From Rosellinia necatrix (Eukaryota > Ascomycota > Sordariomycetes > Xylariales > Xylariaceae), in contig JAGYVD010000002.1 of assembly GCA_021209875.1 (NCBI GenBank), positions 1,302,001 through 1,366,000 of the forward strand: a stretch of 64,000 nucleotides of DNA. Reading direction: 5' to 3'. A program made the position numbers and the translations under genes. Below are positions 46,462 through 59,400 of this stretch, piece by piece (position 1 is the first letter of the stretch; every line of letters begins with the position of its first letter). The notes below the pieces were generated by a model. It had not been told where the DNA came from and made no database searches. It saw nothing but the letters and a program-made list of their open reading frames with translations.

Positions 46462-48763
46462 ATGGCTACCTCGAACAACGAAATCCGCCAGCTGGAACGT
46501 ACGCTCGGCACAATGCTCAATAAACAGCTCCAACAACTATGCAGCACCTACTACTTGAAAACTAGTGGTGTTAAGGCCGAACTACAGGGTCGCCTCAGGA
46601 ATGGTAAGTCCGCACAAAGCCGGTACCAACACTGGGATCAGCACATCTCCTCGTCTATATTGAACCCCCCCGCTGCCTACAGATCTTGGCCGGTTGAATA
46701 TATCATCTTGTGATTTCGATTCTCATCTTATGAGGGAGGGGGTAGGGGGGGGAGGGGGGGAGAGGGCAAGGGGAGGAGGCCGGTTCTTTTTCCCTTTTTT
46801 ACCTCAAGCATTTGAGCATTTGAGCGACCTCTACCACTGGCCAAACCCCATCCGTGACGACAGAACAGTCGTGTGGATGCGCCATTGGTCCTGTGATCGC
46901 CAATCTCACTTCAACCCTGGGCATCCTCGACGTTCTCAACACTACTACCTTCCTAGATCCTCCCGGCCTCTCCTGTCTTTTGACTACCTGCCTTCCACTT
47001 TCATATCGCCATTATTTCCCGTACCGTCATGTGTTGTTAGTCTGATTCATCCGAGCCCTGTTAACGTCTCCACAGCTCTCATCGAAGCCTACACTAAAGA
47101 TCCGTCGCGTTTCCGGGATATGCAAAGCACTATCCAGCGCGGATATCGTGGCTCTTCGGGTCACACACCGCCAAGCATGCCGAGTTCCTCCTCAAATGGA
47201 GGCGCCCCTTCCTACAGCAACGGCAACAGCAACAATCCCGCTTCTGGAAAAGGCTCCAGCTATACCACGCCACCCGCGTATCAGTTTACTGGGACAAATC
47301 ACGCACCACAGCCGCTCAGTAACTTTGGGACCTCCGGCATGGCAGGTAGCAGCACGCTGAGTTACTACAAGAACGCCTACTCAGCTTCGCGCGGCCTACA
47401 CTTCAAACCTTCCCCTTTCTACACCATCTCCTCGATGATTGGCGACATTCACCCGTGTGACGGTAAGAAGCACCCCCCACCCTACGTTATCTGCCATCAC
47501 TAATCAGGCCATAGTGATGACCCAACACCGCAATACTATACCTCTATCTATCCGGGTTAACGAGCATCCTAGCTTAGCCAATCTCGCAAATGACAAGTCA
47601 TACCGCGTCATGCTGTTCTGCGCTGCCGACAACAGCGGCATGCAAGACATCGCATTCCCTCACCAAAGCGAATTCAAAGTGAACGGTGGAGAGATCAAGG
47701 CTAATCTCCGAGGTCTCAAGGGAAAGCCCGGCACCACACGGCCGGTTGACATCACGGACTCGCTCCGTCTCAAGCCCGCCAATTATAACAACAATGTCGA
47801 GTTCACATACGCACTAACGAATAAGGTGAAGATGCACGACCCGTCTCCCGCAGCAACAGTGAGCAAAATAGCATCGGTGTCCCGCGGCGAGTCTCCTTGT
47901 ATTACCCATGGCTAACATGGTTTAACTAGAAATTCTACCTCGCGGCATACATCTGCCAAATGGTTTCAGTCGATGAACTGGTGACAAAAGTGAAGGGTAA
48001 GAAGATTGCTAAGAATACAGTTATTCAAGAGAGTACGTCATTTCGCTCGATTCCCACTACTCTCAGTTTAAAGAAATCCTAATCCTTTACAGTGACCAAG
48101 AAGGCAAATGACCCAGACGTGGTCGCCACATCCACAGTCCTCTCTCTCAAATGTCCGCTTAGCTATATGAGGCTAAGGACACCATGTCGATCTATTCTCT
48201 GTAACCATATCCAGTGTTTTGACGCCAGCTCATACCTGCTGTTACAAGAGCAGGGTCCTCAATGGATATGCCCCATCTGCAACCAACCAGCCCCATTTGA
48301 GAACTTGGCCATCGACGAGTACGCCAGGGATATACTTGATAAAACCGCGGACTCCGTTGATCAGGTTACAATCGAGCCTGATGGCCGATGGACGACTCAA
48401 TTAAATGAGGCCGCACCCAAAAAGTCTCGGATTTCTAACGCGAACACTAACATCGACATTGATGACGATATATCCGTCGTCACTGATAATGCTACCTATA
48501 GTACCGGAGGATATGGTGATACTCCACAACCCTTCAGTACACCTAATCGAACCTTTGGTGGTAGGACACCCAGCTCGCGAGAGCCTTCGGGTGCGCCGAG
48601 GTCAGGAAGTAAAAAGCGACCGGCTGCTGAAGTAATAGACCTTACCCTTAGTTCTGATGAGGACGATGTACCCATCACCCGGCCGCTGAAGAAACAAAAT
48701 CTGGGACACGGTCATAACGGCTCTAATGATAGTTACCACATTGGTTCTATTCGGCACTACTAG
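46462..48763 (+). CDS. SIZ1: SIZ/PIAS-type SUMO E3 ligase
   Basis: Transfers SUMO from Ubc9 to nuclear targets. Model join(46462..46603, 47076..47462, 47515..47825, 47930..48032, 48093..48763), 537 aa. Intron 1 is unusually long (472 nt) and splits the N-terminal SAP-like DNA-binding motif (LQQLCSTYYLKTSGVKAELQ | RLRN-ALIEAY). A Ser/Asn-rich linker leads to the PINIT domain (FKPSPFYTISSMI, YRVMLFCAADN, EFKVNGGEIKANLRGLKGK, ITDSLRL). The SP-RING follows (SLKCPLSYMRLRTPCRS, CNHIQCFDASSY, WICPICNQP). A SUMO-interacting motif, EVIDLTLSSDEDD, lies near the C-terminus. Exon 3 has two in-frame donors 33 nt apart (after 47825 or 47858). The name SIZ1 follows domain order, not a tested orthology. Confidence 0.9.
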
Positions 48764-49908
48764 TACTAGGTAGTTGTAGGGTGGCACCAAAGCCAACGGG
48801 GAACAAATTGCGATGACGAGATCACGAATTGACAGGCGTTAGTCCGACTTCCAGTAAGGCCGTGTGCCAAAGGGCGCCATGGACGAGGTACAACAGTGCC
48901 GTGTCATGATGCGAAGTAGGTGCTAAACTGGGCTTTTGTTTTTTTTGCTTTCCATATTCCCTCGACGACGGCGTTGGGGATAGAATAATCGCGTTCATCG
49001 CGAGAGAGCGTTGTCGGTCCTAGGCGTTAGTAGCATGAATAGTCTTGCATCTGGAGGAGGAGGCAAAGTCGGGTTGGCCCAGATATCGGCATGGATTCCT
49101 TTGAGCAAATATATCTTGTCACTTGAGATTTGTGCTCGGTCAAACCGTTGCCATCGTGATTTGACATAAAAGGGTCTCTCTACGTAGGTGAATATGCCGT
49201 TCTGTAGCACGGATAGTCAGTAAGTTGTCCATCTCTCAGCTTTCAGGCGATGTGCGCTGAAGAGGCCACCGATCTATATGCTAATAAGTCACGTCGTTGT
49301 CGGCGATCAGCTTTATTATCCTCTTCATACTTTTGGGTAGCTACCGAGGTATTACGACGTGTTTGTTATTTGTCTGGTTCCTTGTACCTCGTAGACGATG
49401 GATTGTGTTCATGGATTGTGTTCATGGCCAATCATGGCCATATCTACATCAACTTGCAGTTGGCACCTATACAGAGGATCAGTATCCATGGCATGGGTAA
49501 TCACCGTAGGGTAGCCCTGGAGGTACGCGGCGGGCCAATCGATTAGGTAACTAAGCTGCATCCACTGTAGCTTAAACCCCACGCACCGGTGACCTACCAA
49601 CCTTCGAGATGGCAGCTACCCATCTAAACGCCCCTCTACTCCTTCTCACCAGCAAAACGCGATAGCTACTAAAGGCAGCAGCATATATTTGTAAACGTCC
49701 GACGATACATAATCGCGCGACAAGAACACTTACTGGCCCAGCATCCAGTTCAGCGCATTTGCTTCTTTGGTACCGCGACCAACCACACTCGACCGCCCAA
49801 GAGTGCGCTCTACCCTACTTTCGGTATACACAGGCCAGAGGGACGGAATCGGATAAACCAGTGCTTGGAAATTACATTAGAGGAAAGGAGGCCAGCAAGA
49901 AAGAGAAG
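48764..49908. other. Intergenic
   Basis: 1.14 kb between the SUMO ligase stop and the TRS33 start, both on the plus strand. A duplicated ATGGATTGTGTTC word occurs at 49398-49425. No gene is supported. Confidence 0.5.
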
Positions 49909-50942
49909 ATGTCGTCCTTCGACCAGCCGTTGCCGCCGTACAACGCCTCCGACCCGACGGCGACGTTCATGGGAACCTCGTGCCTCGACTTCCTGCTCAT
50001 CGAGCTCGTGCCGATGGCCTACCGCATCACGAACGAGCTGGAGGAGGCGAGCGATAATGCCGCCGGCGGTGGCGGTGGTGGTAGCGGTGGTGGTAGTAGC
50101 GACGGCAAGAACGAAGAGACGGGGTCGTCCGTGAGCACGTCGGCGGGCACGGCGGGCACGGCGCCGGCGGCGACGAGGCGGAAGGGGAAACTGGACGAGG
50201 ACGAGGAGCGGGAGGCCGTGTTCTTCCGCCTCGACGGCCTTGGGTATCGCGTCGGGCTGGGCCTTGTCGAACGGTACGGATGGGTCTTGTTATCCTCTCT
50301 CATCCCCCCTCCCTTAAAAACCCTTATGTCTATGTCTTACTTCGCCTCTATCCTACACCTCGACGTTATACTTTCATAACAATCAACCCCATCCTTCCCT
50401 TCTTCTTTCTTCTTCTTCTTCTTCACTATAAAATTGCTAAATTCCAAACCTGCAGCTTCTCCCGCGATCGCCCGCGGTTCACGGACACGCTGGACGCCAT
50501 CAAGTTCGTGTGCAAGGACCTCTGGATGCTCGTCTTCAAGAAGCAGGTCGACAACCTCAAGACGAACCACCGCGGCGTCTACGTGCTGACGGACCATTCG
50601 TTCCGCCCGCTGTCACGCATGAGCGCCGACGCCGGGGGGCCAAGCCATCGTGCGGGCGCAGCCGGTACGTTCATTCTTTAGCTTTCCCCCCCTTTTTTTT
50701 TCCCCCCCTACCCACTAGCTCTCCCATCCCCTCCCCTCCCCTTCCCCCTTGCAGCTGTCGATTCCTATCATCTAACGATAGGGTTGGCCCAACCCCCGCG
50801 TTGTAGTTTCTCTGGTTTCCCCTGCGGCATCCTCCGCGGCGCCCTGGCAGCCATGGGCATCAATGCCACGGTGCAGGCCGACACGAGCGAGCTGCCGGGC
50901 GCCGTCTTCCAGATCAAGACCATGCCGGCGGCGCCCAAGTAA
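49909..50942 (+). CDS. TRS33: TRAPP subunit Trs33 (TRAPPC6-like); two frame breaks
   Basis: Bet3-fold subunit of the TRAPP vesicle-tethering complexes that activate Ypt/Rab GTPases at the Golgi. Exons 49909..50273, 50456..50664 and 50807..50942. Family sequence: CLDFLLIELVPMAYRI, a Gly/Ser-rich inserted loop, FFRLDGLGYRVGLGLVER, then FTDTLDAIKFVCKDLWMLVF, VDNLKTNHRGVYVL. In exon 2 a run of six G (50634-50639) breaks the frame; with five G the next residues read GQAIVRAQP, as expected. In exon 3, FLWFP is followed by CCCC (50819-50822); with three C the family motif FPCGILRGALAAMGI follows to TAA. Removing both bases gives exactly 236 codons. Sequencing error is more likely than decay, because everything else is intact. 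Confidence 0.82.
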
Positions 50943-52278
50943 CGCGGCCTGCTTGTAGCCCCATGACAATAAGAAGAAGAAGAAGAAAACGAACGCGATA
51001 GCACGGGGAAGAGAAGCAAAAGTAGTATCTGCTCCTCTTCCTCGGACAAAACTTCAAGTTCACCCAAAGAGAAGGGGGTCAATTCAACTATATACGATGA
51101 GCGGTTAGGCCGGAGGCCAATACACAGGGCAACAACAACAACAACAACCCGCTCCCCCCCTCCCGTGGGCGCCCAAGTCCAAGCCACCGCGGAGAAGACA
51201 AAGCCGAAATAAAAAGCCAAGTGGAGGAGGGAGACGGCGCATACCGCGTAGCCTAGACAAGGGAGTTCGAGATAATAATCTATTCATTCCTCTGGAGGGC
51301 TCGGCCGTGCGATTCAGGAAATTCGCTTTCGACGCGGCAAGCAGAGGCACGCCATAATAGATTATACGAACGAGACGCGGGCCGCAATCGACGGATACAG
51401 TAGGATTTTACGTGTCGTCGATGCGATAGGGCTAGACATTAAATAACTAATCGGGGATGATAATGACGAATGGAACGACGACTTCAGGGAGAAAATAAAT
51501 GACCAAACCCTGCCTCGCAGAATAAAAACAATCAATGCCCCACTTCTATTTTTCTCCCTCGTAAGACGCCAACCTTTCTCTAGTTACTAAACCTATCCTG
51601 TCAACAGACCAGGGATATTTACAATATGATATCGATGAGTATTTACCTATTTATTTATTTACATCCCTCGTCCTGAATATACACCTTTTCGGGCGTCGCA
51701 CGCAAATGGGGAAGCGTGATTATATCATATCCTTTCCCTTCCAAGCCATCTAGTGACGGAATGCGACTACCTTACTCCCTACGTCGATTGTAGGAAAGGG
51801 GCGAGATATTTCTTCGAAGACGATAGAGGGAGCGCGGGATATCGTCTAAGTGAGAGAGAAGAGGTTGTCGGGATATTCGATAGGGCAAGGAGGACAACGG
51901 TCACTGGGAGGGGTGGTAATTCACGCTTCACAGCCTATAAATGGAAACACAAACAATTAGTCAGTCAATCCCGATCTCTCGATTATGTGTGTAGTAATCT
52001 ACAATCGTGCGATCGTTTGATTATCTCTTTGTTTTGTCTCGGTTTAACGTCGCTCTTCGTGCCTTTTTCTTCTTCCTCTCTATACGCCACGCCGGAAGGA
52101 GATCGTAGCCGAAATCGCAGACAGCACGCGGCGTCTGTCGATCAGATGTAATTCCTCATCTAAACACGGACAGAAAGAAACGCAACACATGCGCGCAACC
52201 AGAAAGGGTTCGTATCATGCGCAACGAAGCAGTGCGATCAATCTAATTCATATCTCATAGCATCGAGGGAGGGGTGAT
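50943..52278. other. Intergenic between convergent 3' ends
   Basis: 1.34 kb between TRS33 and the malate dehydrogenase stop, with CAACAA tracts at 51130-51147. Probably two 3' UTRs; no gene is recognised. Confidence 0.5.
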
Positions 52279-53678
52279 TTACTTCTGAGGGGGGTTGTGG
52301 GCGAAGGTGATGCCCTTCTCGATATTGTCCTTGAGTCCCTTGACGCAGGCATCTACGAGCTTCTGTTCCTTTTCCGTAATGCCAGCAAGAGGGTTAGTGG
52401 CCTTCTCGGCACCGTTAGGCTAAACACAATCATGTCAGCTATGCGTTATGCCCGTGGTACAATAAGAGCACCAGAAGGGGGCCAATATCTTACACCAAGT
52501 TCAACGGGGACGGAGAAAAAGTCCAGGCCAGTGGCCTTCTTGACTTCCTCGCCGCCGGGAACGCCGGACAGGTAGACAAAGCTAGGCTCAACCAGGCCCT
52601 TCTCACCCTTGGCGGCCTTTAGGAGCTTTTCGGCGAAGCTGCATGAAATTAGCGCATACTAACTTCAAGTCAGAAACGTCAATCTTACCGGAAGCCAGCA
52701 AAAGCCATAGAGAGGGTGGCAGAACCGGCGCCGTCCTTGGCTTTGACAACCTCATCACCACCGAACTGAACCCGGTTGACAAGAGCATCGTACTTATCAT
52801 CGGGGATTATGACACTAGGGTTGGCCTTGCTGAAAATAGGGACGATTGTCTCTCCAGAGTGACCGCCGATAACAGGGATGGTCAGCTCAGAGCCAGTCTT
52901 CTTGCCGGCGATCTCGGCGACAAAGGTCTCAGCACGGACGATATCGAGGGTGGTGACACCGAAGAGCTTCTGAGGGTTAAAGACGCCCTTGGCCTTGAGA
53001 ACCTCGGCAGCAATGGGCACAGTGGAGTTGACAGGGTTCGAGATGACGAGGATGAAAGCCTTGGGAGCGACCTCAGCAGCAATCTCAATCAATCCCTTGA
53101 CAATACCAGCATTGATGTTGAAGAGGTCATCACGGCTCATGCCGGGCTTGCCTAGTTATGTATGAGCGATTTTGCGGGTAGTAGTGCATGAGGGTAATAC
53201 GTACGGGGAATGCCGGCGGGGATGACAATAATGTCGGCATCCTTCATGGCAGCCTTTCCGCCATCGTTCGGGGGCAGGTAACCAGTCACTTTCTACGAGA
53301 TTCTTTAGTCATTGCCATTCTGATAGCCGATTCACAAGAGGCGGTTTGTTTGCTTACAGCGGTTGAAGAGATGTGGGAAAGATCGGTGGCAACACCGGGG
53401 GTGTTGACGACATCGTAGAGAGCGAGCTCGTCAACGAGGGGGCTCAGCTTGAGAAGGAGAGAGAGCGGCTGATGAGATCATATGTTAGCCCCTTTCATGT
53501 CCTTGGCATGTTTGTTTGTTGACCCAAGCGGGTTGTATTGTGAAATGTTCACGAACCTGGCCGATACCGCCAGAAGCGCCGGCAACAACTGGTCAATCAC
53601 CGTGTTAGCCGACGAGGTCGCATTGCCAGATGATGAATCCGGATTAGCTCGGGAGTGTGCCTTACCAGCTTTAACCAT
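52279..53678 (-). CDS. Malate dehydrogenase, cytosolic type
   Basis: Interconverts malate and oxaloacetate with NAD. Model complement(join(52279..52419, 52494..52638, 52689..53151, 53205..53292, 53358..53468, 53557..53588, 53666..53678)): seven exons, 330 aa. The first two exons are 13 and 32 nt. The N-terminus is [15 protein letters not shown], i.e. the NAD-binding glycine motif begins at once without a targeting peptide, and the C-terminus (NPPQK) lacks a peroxisomal SKL-type signal, so the cytosol is most likely. Catalytic and substrate sites are visible: [13 protein letters not shown] (Arg pair and loop), [11 protein letters not shown], and [14 protein letters not shown] with the catalytic His. 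Six introns of 50-88 nt all keep frame. Confidence 0.95.
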
Positions 53679-55245
53679 CTTGACTGTTTTGTTGAGGTGG
53701 GGTAGTTCTTGAGCTCGAGAGAGGAGCTTGAGATGTCTATGGCGGGGTCAATAATCTGTGAGGCAAGGTCGATGGAGAGCTCGCTCTGCGAGAGACAGCG
53801 GGTTCGGTGTTGTTTCCCGAAAGCGTCTGGGTTGGAGAGAGATGATGCTCTGGAGATCGATCCTAATCCGAAAGGTAGGATGAATATCAAGGGGGCACTA
53901 CGGACCTTTCTTGGTTTTGTACTTTGGATACTTCAAACGGGTCGAAGGAAGCTTGAGTGGAAAAGGTAGGTAGACAGAAGGCAAAAGTGGTCTTGGTGAT
54001 GCGCGATCACTGCGGGGTTATTAAATTGTCGCCCGCACTCACCCCACCAGGTCAGACCTGCTCTTGTCCCACCCCCTTGCACTTGGTACTTGGTTGACGA
54101 AACCTGAACCCCTCCCCGTTTAGCAGCACGTTCCGGCTATCCTACAGCCCGATGCCCCTCTATCTAAAGTTTTGCGCATGCAGGCTAACAAGGTAACTAC
54201 TTCCCTACTCGTGGGGGGTCCTAAAAGGTACCTTCGGTAGTACGAAGTAGGTAGGCAGGTGTTGACGCGATAACGGCACAGTACCCCACCATTATTTGCA
54301 CCCGATATCGTATCTAAATAGGTAAGAGGTGCAGGCAGCACCTACCCAAGTTACCTACTACTGTTTGCGATAAATAGTACTTACCTGGGTAAGGTATAGG
54401 GCCGGAGATATGGCAGCTATTGAGGTAGGCACTTGCCTAGGCACTCCAGAGGGTAAGTAGTACATGTGACAGGGCCAACCTTGCCATTCATGCGCATCCA
54501 ATTGCAATTGATTGTCGTGTCGGTGGTAAGGTAGTAAGGTAGGAGGTAGTTTAATGCCTCTCGTGGTACGTAATGATATTATTCGGGAAATGGGCCACCT
54601 TCGGCATCCAATCCAGAATACATAAAAAGCCAGCGAGGTGCGTGCGGTTCCAGATGCCACCGACGTCGCTCCCTGGCTCATCTCCCTATTCCGAGTCCTG
54701 TTTATATCCTGTTTATATCCTCGGGCCGGCTCGGATTTGCTCGACAAACTATAGCCTGTTTGTGCCTGCCATCAAACATGTGAACCCTCTCGAAGCAGGT
54801 CTGTCATTCGTAAAATGTGGTCGCCAGCCAGCCAGCCAGCGAACGCGTGTTGTTTGGCACTAAAATCAATTAGTCCGGCAAACCGGGACGGCTATTCCAC
54901 ACCACGGGTTATCAGCAACTAGCCATCATGTCTTTTGGGTTTCATTTCTGTGTTGAAGCTATGCGTCCGCAGAACCGCGATAGCAACCCAGGTGAGCAAA
55001 ATAGACAGAATAGACAGAATAGACAGAATAGACAGAATAATGATGGGATAGGGGAGCCCATTGTACGTAGTCATTAATCTTTGTGATTGCGACTACCAGT
55101 TTGTGCAAAGGCAAATATGACGCCTTTGCGCCGGCCGACCCAGCCTAGTTTAGTTTAGCCCAGCCTCAGAACCCGTGTTTTGCCATATTCTGCCCACTGG
55201 TGTCCCTCGCCTTCGTCCAATCATCCTCATCACGGCCTATTTTCT
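53679..55245. other. Intergenic
   Basis: 1.57 kb between the malate dehydrogenase start (-) and the eL28 stop (-). It holds AGGTA-type words (54225-54360), and a nonamer AGACAGAAT repeated four times at 55003-55038. No gene is supported. Confidence 0.5.
55003..55038 (+). repeat. 9-nt tandem repeat (AGACAGAAT)x4
   Basis: Four perfect head-to-tail copies are read directly. Confidence 0.95.
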
Positions 55246-55997
55246 TTATTCGGCAGCCTTCTTCGCCTTGGAGCCACGAGCCTTGGGCTCGGGGGTAGGC
55301 TTGGGCTCCTTGTAGGAATGACGGATGGCAGAGGCACGGGCGACGGCAGCGCCGCGGAGGTCGGCACGGTAGCCGTTCGCGGCAGCCTGGTTGGCAACAG
55401 CAAGGTAGGTCCTATATCGAAATATATCAGTATTCCTGTTCTTCGCATACAAAACCGCCACCTGGGAGGTGTGTAGAGGAGACCGGGAGTTTACTGACTT
55501 CCTTGCGGACTTGCCACCGCTGTAAGTGGTCTCCGTGACGGACTTGGCGGGTTGCTGCACAGCTGATGTCTTCTTGCTCAGGACCTTCACACCGCCCTTC
55601 TCGGCAGCAGCAACACCAATAGCCTATTCCATTTTTTTTCAATGTGAGCCTCAAGTTCACCCATCGTGTCGTATTACTCGAAGTGATGTCATATTCGTAC
55701 CTTGTCGTTCACGAAACCGGCCCACTAGTCGTCTTTATTAGCTATTTCTCATATTCCAGCAAATCACAGAGTCCTCACCTTGCGCGCATGCTTGTTTGTC
55801 AGGTTCAGGGAGTCCCTGGAGAACTGAACACCACCGGAAGACTTGCGCTTGACGAGGAAAGAGTTGTTGCTACCTATATGAATTCCGTTGAGATTAGTTT
55901 TTGATCCCCTGAAGGTCCAGCCTTCATGTTAGGGAAAAGGACAAAACTCACGAACAATCTCCCAGACCAAGTCCGCAGAAACCTGAGATGTGGCCAT
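55246..55997 (-). CDS. RPL28: 60S ribosomal protein eL28
   Basis: Structural protein of the large cytosolic ribosomal subunit (eL28 in the universal naming; not the uL15 protein called Rpl28 in budding yeast). Model complement(join(55246..55411, 55499..55623, 55701..55724, 55779..55873, 55952..55997)), 151 aa. Family sequence in order: VSADLVWEIVRSNNSFLVKR, GVQFSRDSLNLTNKHARK, WAGFVNDK, AIGVAAAEKGGVKVL, TYLAVANQAAANGYRADLR and a basic tail. Exon 3 is a 24-nt microexon encoding WAGFVNDK alone. The fourth intron uses a GTCAGT donor. High-expression gene expected; it borders the AT-rich block. Confidence 0.93.
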
Positions 55998-56454
55998 TGT
56001 GATATGCTGGATCTGGATTTAGGGAAGGTGATGTCGACGGGATTGAGTATTCTGCTTGATACTGTGCTGTTGCTTCTGATTTCGTCTCCTGCCAGACTAA
56101 AGATGGTGCGGGTATCGCTTAATTGGCCTGATCAGTATTAGCGCACTTTTTTAATTGCAAAGAACGCGAACACGCAACAAGGCGGGTACGCACAGCCACA
56201 TTCCCAAATCCGGATGCCCCACCTTTCCTAGTGTAGTGTACGTAGGTAGTGGAGTGTGGTAGAATGGGTCAGTCGTCACCCGCTATCCATCTCGATATGT
56301 ACGTACCTAATCCGCCGAGTGTCGTGTCTTGGTTGATCCAAAGCTTCATCTCCTTCTCAGGTTTCAAACCTGTCAAATGTATGTGGGTCACTCCACACCT
56401 CCGGATATATATTCTACTGAATATCCCAGGTCTTTTGACCTATCTCTGTAACCA
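55998..56454. promoter_or_regulatory. eL28 upstream region, up to the AT-rich block
   Basis: About 450 nt of normal composition between the eL28 start codon and the sharp rise in AT content. It must hold the eL28 promoter; no box is named. Confidence 0.5.
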
Positions 56455-59400
56455 ATTCTACACTTTAAATATATTTTTAACTATTATAATAATCTATTTT
56501 TTTTAACAGGTTATAAGCCTAGACTTGCTCACTTATATTGTTTACTCAGCTTTTATTTTTAGACTTAATTAAATTACCTGATTTTTCAACTTAAAAGATC
56601 TAAAGCTAAAACCGTTTATATAAAAAATTAACACTTAAAAATAAACTAAAAAAAACGTTAAGTTATAAATATAATATATTATTTTATTTAAAAATAATAT
56701 TAATTATAAAATCTATTAAATTATTAATTTAAAGCTTATTAATGCTTATAAAACGCAGGACCTATTAAAACTAGACTATTAATAATTATTAGCTGTAATT
56801 TTAAGCTTTTAGCTTTAAATAATATTAAACTATTAAAAAAGTTTTTTATTTTATTTTTTATTTACTAATTATTAAATCTAGCAAACTTTATTATTTTTTA
56901 AACGCAAAATTATAAAAAAACAGATTATTATTTTAATAAGTTATTACTATTTTAATTAAACATTTAAAATGTTTATAAATATTTATAAATATTTTCTATA
57001 AAAAAACTTTTATAACACTTTTTATATTATTGTTTTTAAACAAACATAATTTTTTTATTTTGCCGACAAACTTATTTTAACTATATTAGACTTTTTATAA
57101 ACAACGTCGAAAAAAACAATTATATATTTTTTTTATTATTACAAGAACTTTTTAAAAACCTGTTATTAAGTTTACAGCTTATATCCTTTTTTTTATTATT
57201 ATTTAATAATATTAAACTTTTTAGCTTTAAAATAGCCACTTTAAAAAATTTACTATTTTTACTTCTGATTTCATGTTTTATATATAAGTAAATATATAAA
57301 AAAAAAAGCAGAAAACTTTGTTTTATTTTTAACCTAAATATTAACGCTTTTATAATTAAAAATTGCTTTAAAATACTAATATAAAAGCAATAGAATTATA
57401 AGCAGTAAAAAAAGCTCGATATTAATAACTATAAGTTTAATAAAATTATTAAACAATTATATAAGATTTATTAAAAAAATTAAAAATTATTTAGTAGTAT
57501 AAAACTACGGACGTTTTTTATTTAAAAAAATATAAGCATTAATATTAAAAAAAAAAACCAGCGAGAATAATAACGATTATATAAAACGCGTTAAAACGTG
57601 GGAAAATAAATAAATCAAAAAATACGTAGCTATATAAATACGTTTTAAAATTAATATTTAAAACTATTTTATAAATAAAACTAAATATAAAATAATATTT
57701 TAAATTTAAAACGTTATTTTAAAAAACTTTAAACTTAAAAAAAAAATACTATTTATATTGTTTTATTTGCTTAATAAAATAACGCAAGCTTAAAAAACAG
57801 CGGCAGAACTATATTAAAGCTTGCAAAAAAACTTTAAACTATTTATAACAACATAGCTATTTTAAACACCGACTATATAATCTATAAACTTATATTTTTT
57901 AATAAATTTCTGTCTGTTTTAGGCCTAGACTATACTTTTTTTTTTATTTTTTTTAAATAGAACTATTAAATTGTTTTTAAAAAAAACTCGACTAGCACGG
58001 TAATTAAAAAAGCCGCTATATTTAATAACGCCGTTTAAAAAGCTTAAACTAAAAAATAGTTATTAAAATTAATAAAAAACTTTAATATTACGTTAGTTAT
58101 AATTATAAACTATATAAGTTATAAAAAAAAAAAATATATAGCAGCTAAATATTATAAATTATATTTAAAACTAGCATTAAAAAAAAGCTTTTATTTTTAA
58201 AAAACAATTTAATAAAAATAAAATAAAAAAAAATATTAAAAAAATAAAAACTTTAATAATAGCTCTAATATAAAATAAACAAATATTTTTTTTACTGCTG
58301 CCCAGCTTAATTAGAACTAACAATATAACTTTAGTTTTATTATATTTAGTTCTACAAAAGATTTTTTTATAAAAATGTTTAAACCGAGCTATTTAATAGC
58401 TAAATTCAGCGCTAGTATACCAGAGTTACGCGCTTTAGAAATATAACTTTTTTAATAACGTTTTAAACAACTTATAAGTTGCCGACGTACTAAAATAATT
58501 TTTGCTAGCTAATATTATTAAATAAATTGCCTAAAACTTTACAAAGCAATTTAATAACGTTGTTGCTTTTAATTTAAGCTATAATTAATATATATTTTAT
58601 AAACAAAACAAGTTTATTAATTTAAAACGCTATAATAAGCCAGAAATAATAAAAATTAAAAATAAAATAATTATATTTAAACAAATAAAAAATTATATTA
58701 TTACTACTTTTATAAACAGTAAAAAAATATAAAATATTTTCTATAAAGCAGTATATTATTTTAAAGCGGAAGTTAATCTAATCTTTATATTTTAATTATT
58801 TAAAAAAAGTGCGGAATTTTTTTTTTATTAAAATAAAACATTTAAAGCTAAAAGCAAAAAGTATTTTTTTAACGCGCGGATAAACAGCGGTCTATATTTA
58901 GTTAATACGCCAGGCTTTAATATTAATATATCCGGCTTAAACGTTAAGCTTTACGTTTATTTTATTTTTAATTTTAAAATACAAGTTTAATATAACTAAT
59001 TTAAATATATTAATAATTAAAAACTTTAAATATTAATAAACTTTATAATAAAAATACTATTTTTTTAAAAGCACTGCTTATATAAAACCTATATTAAAAA
59101 ACAAATAAAAAAAACTATATAAAAAAACCTTAGCTAAAAAAACTTATAAATTTAAATTTATTTATATTAACTTTATTAAAATGCTAATAAAACAAAGCTA
59201 TATTATAAAATATAACGGATTTATTTAATAAATAATTATAATTAATAACTATATTTAAAAAACCTGGATTTTTTTTATAAAGTTTCTGTTTAAATTTACT
59301 AGCATTATTTAAACTTTTTTTAACTAATATAAACAATTAAAACAACGCTGCTATATTATTATATTAAATTAAAGGTTAAGTTTTATAAATAACGCGTTTA

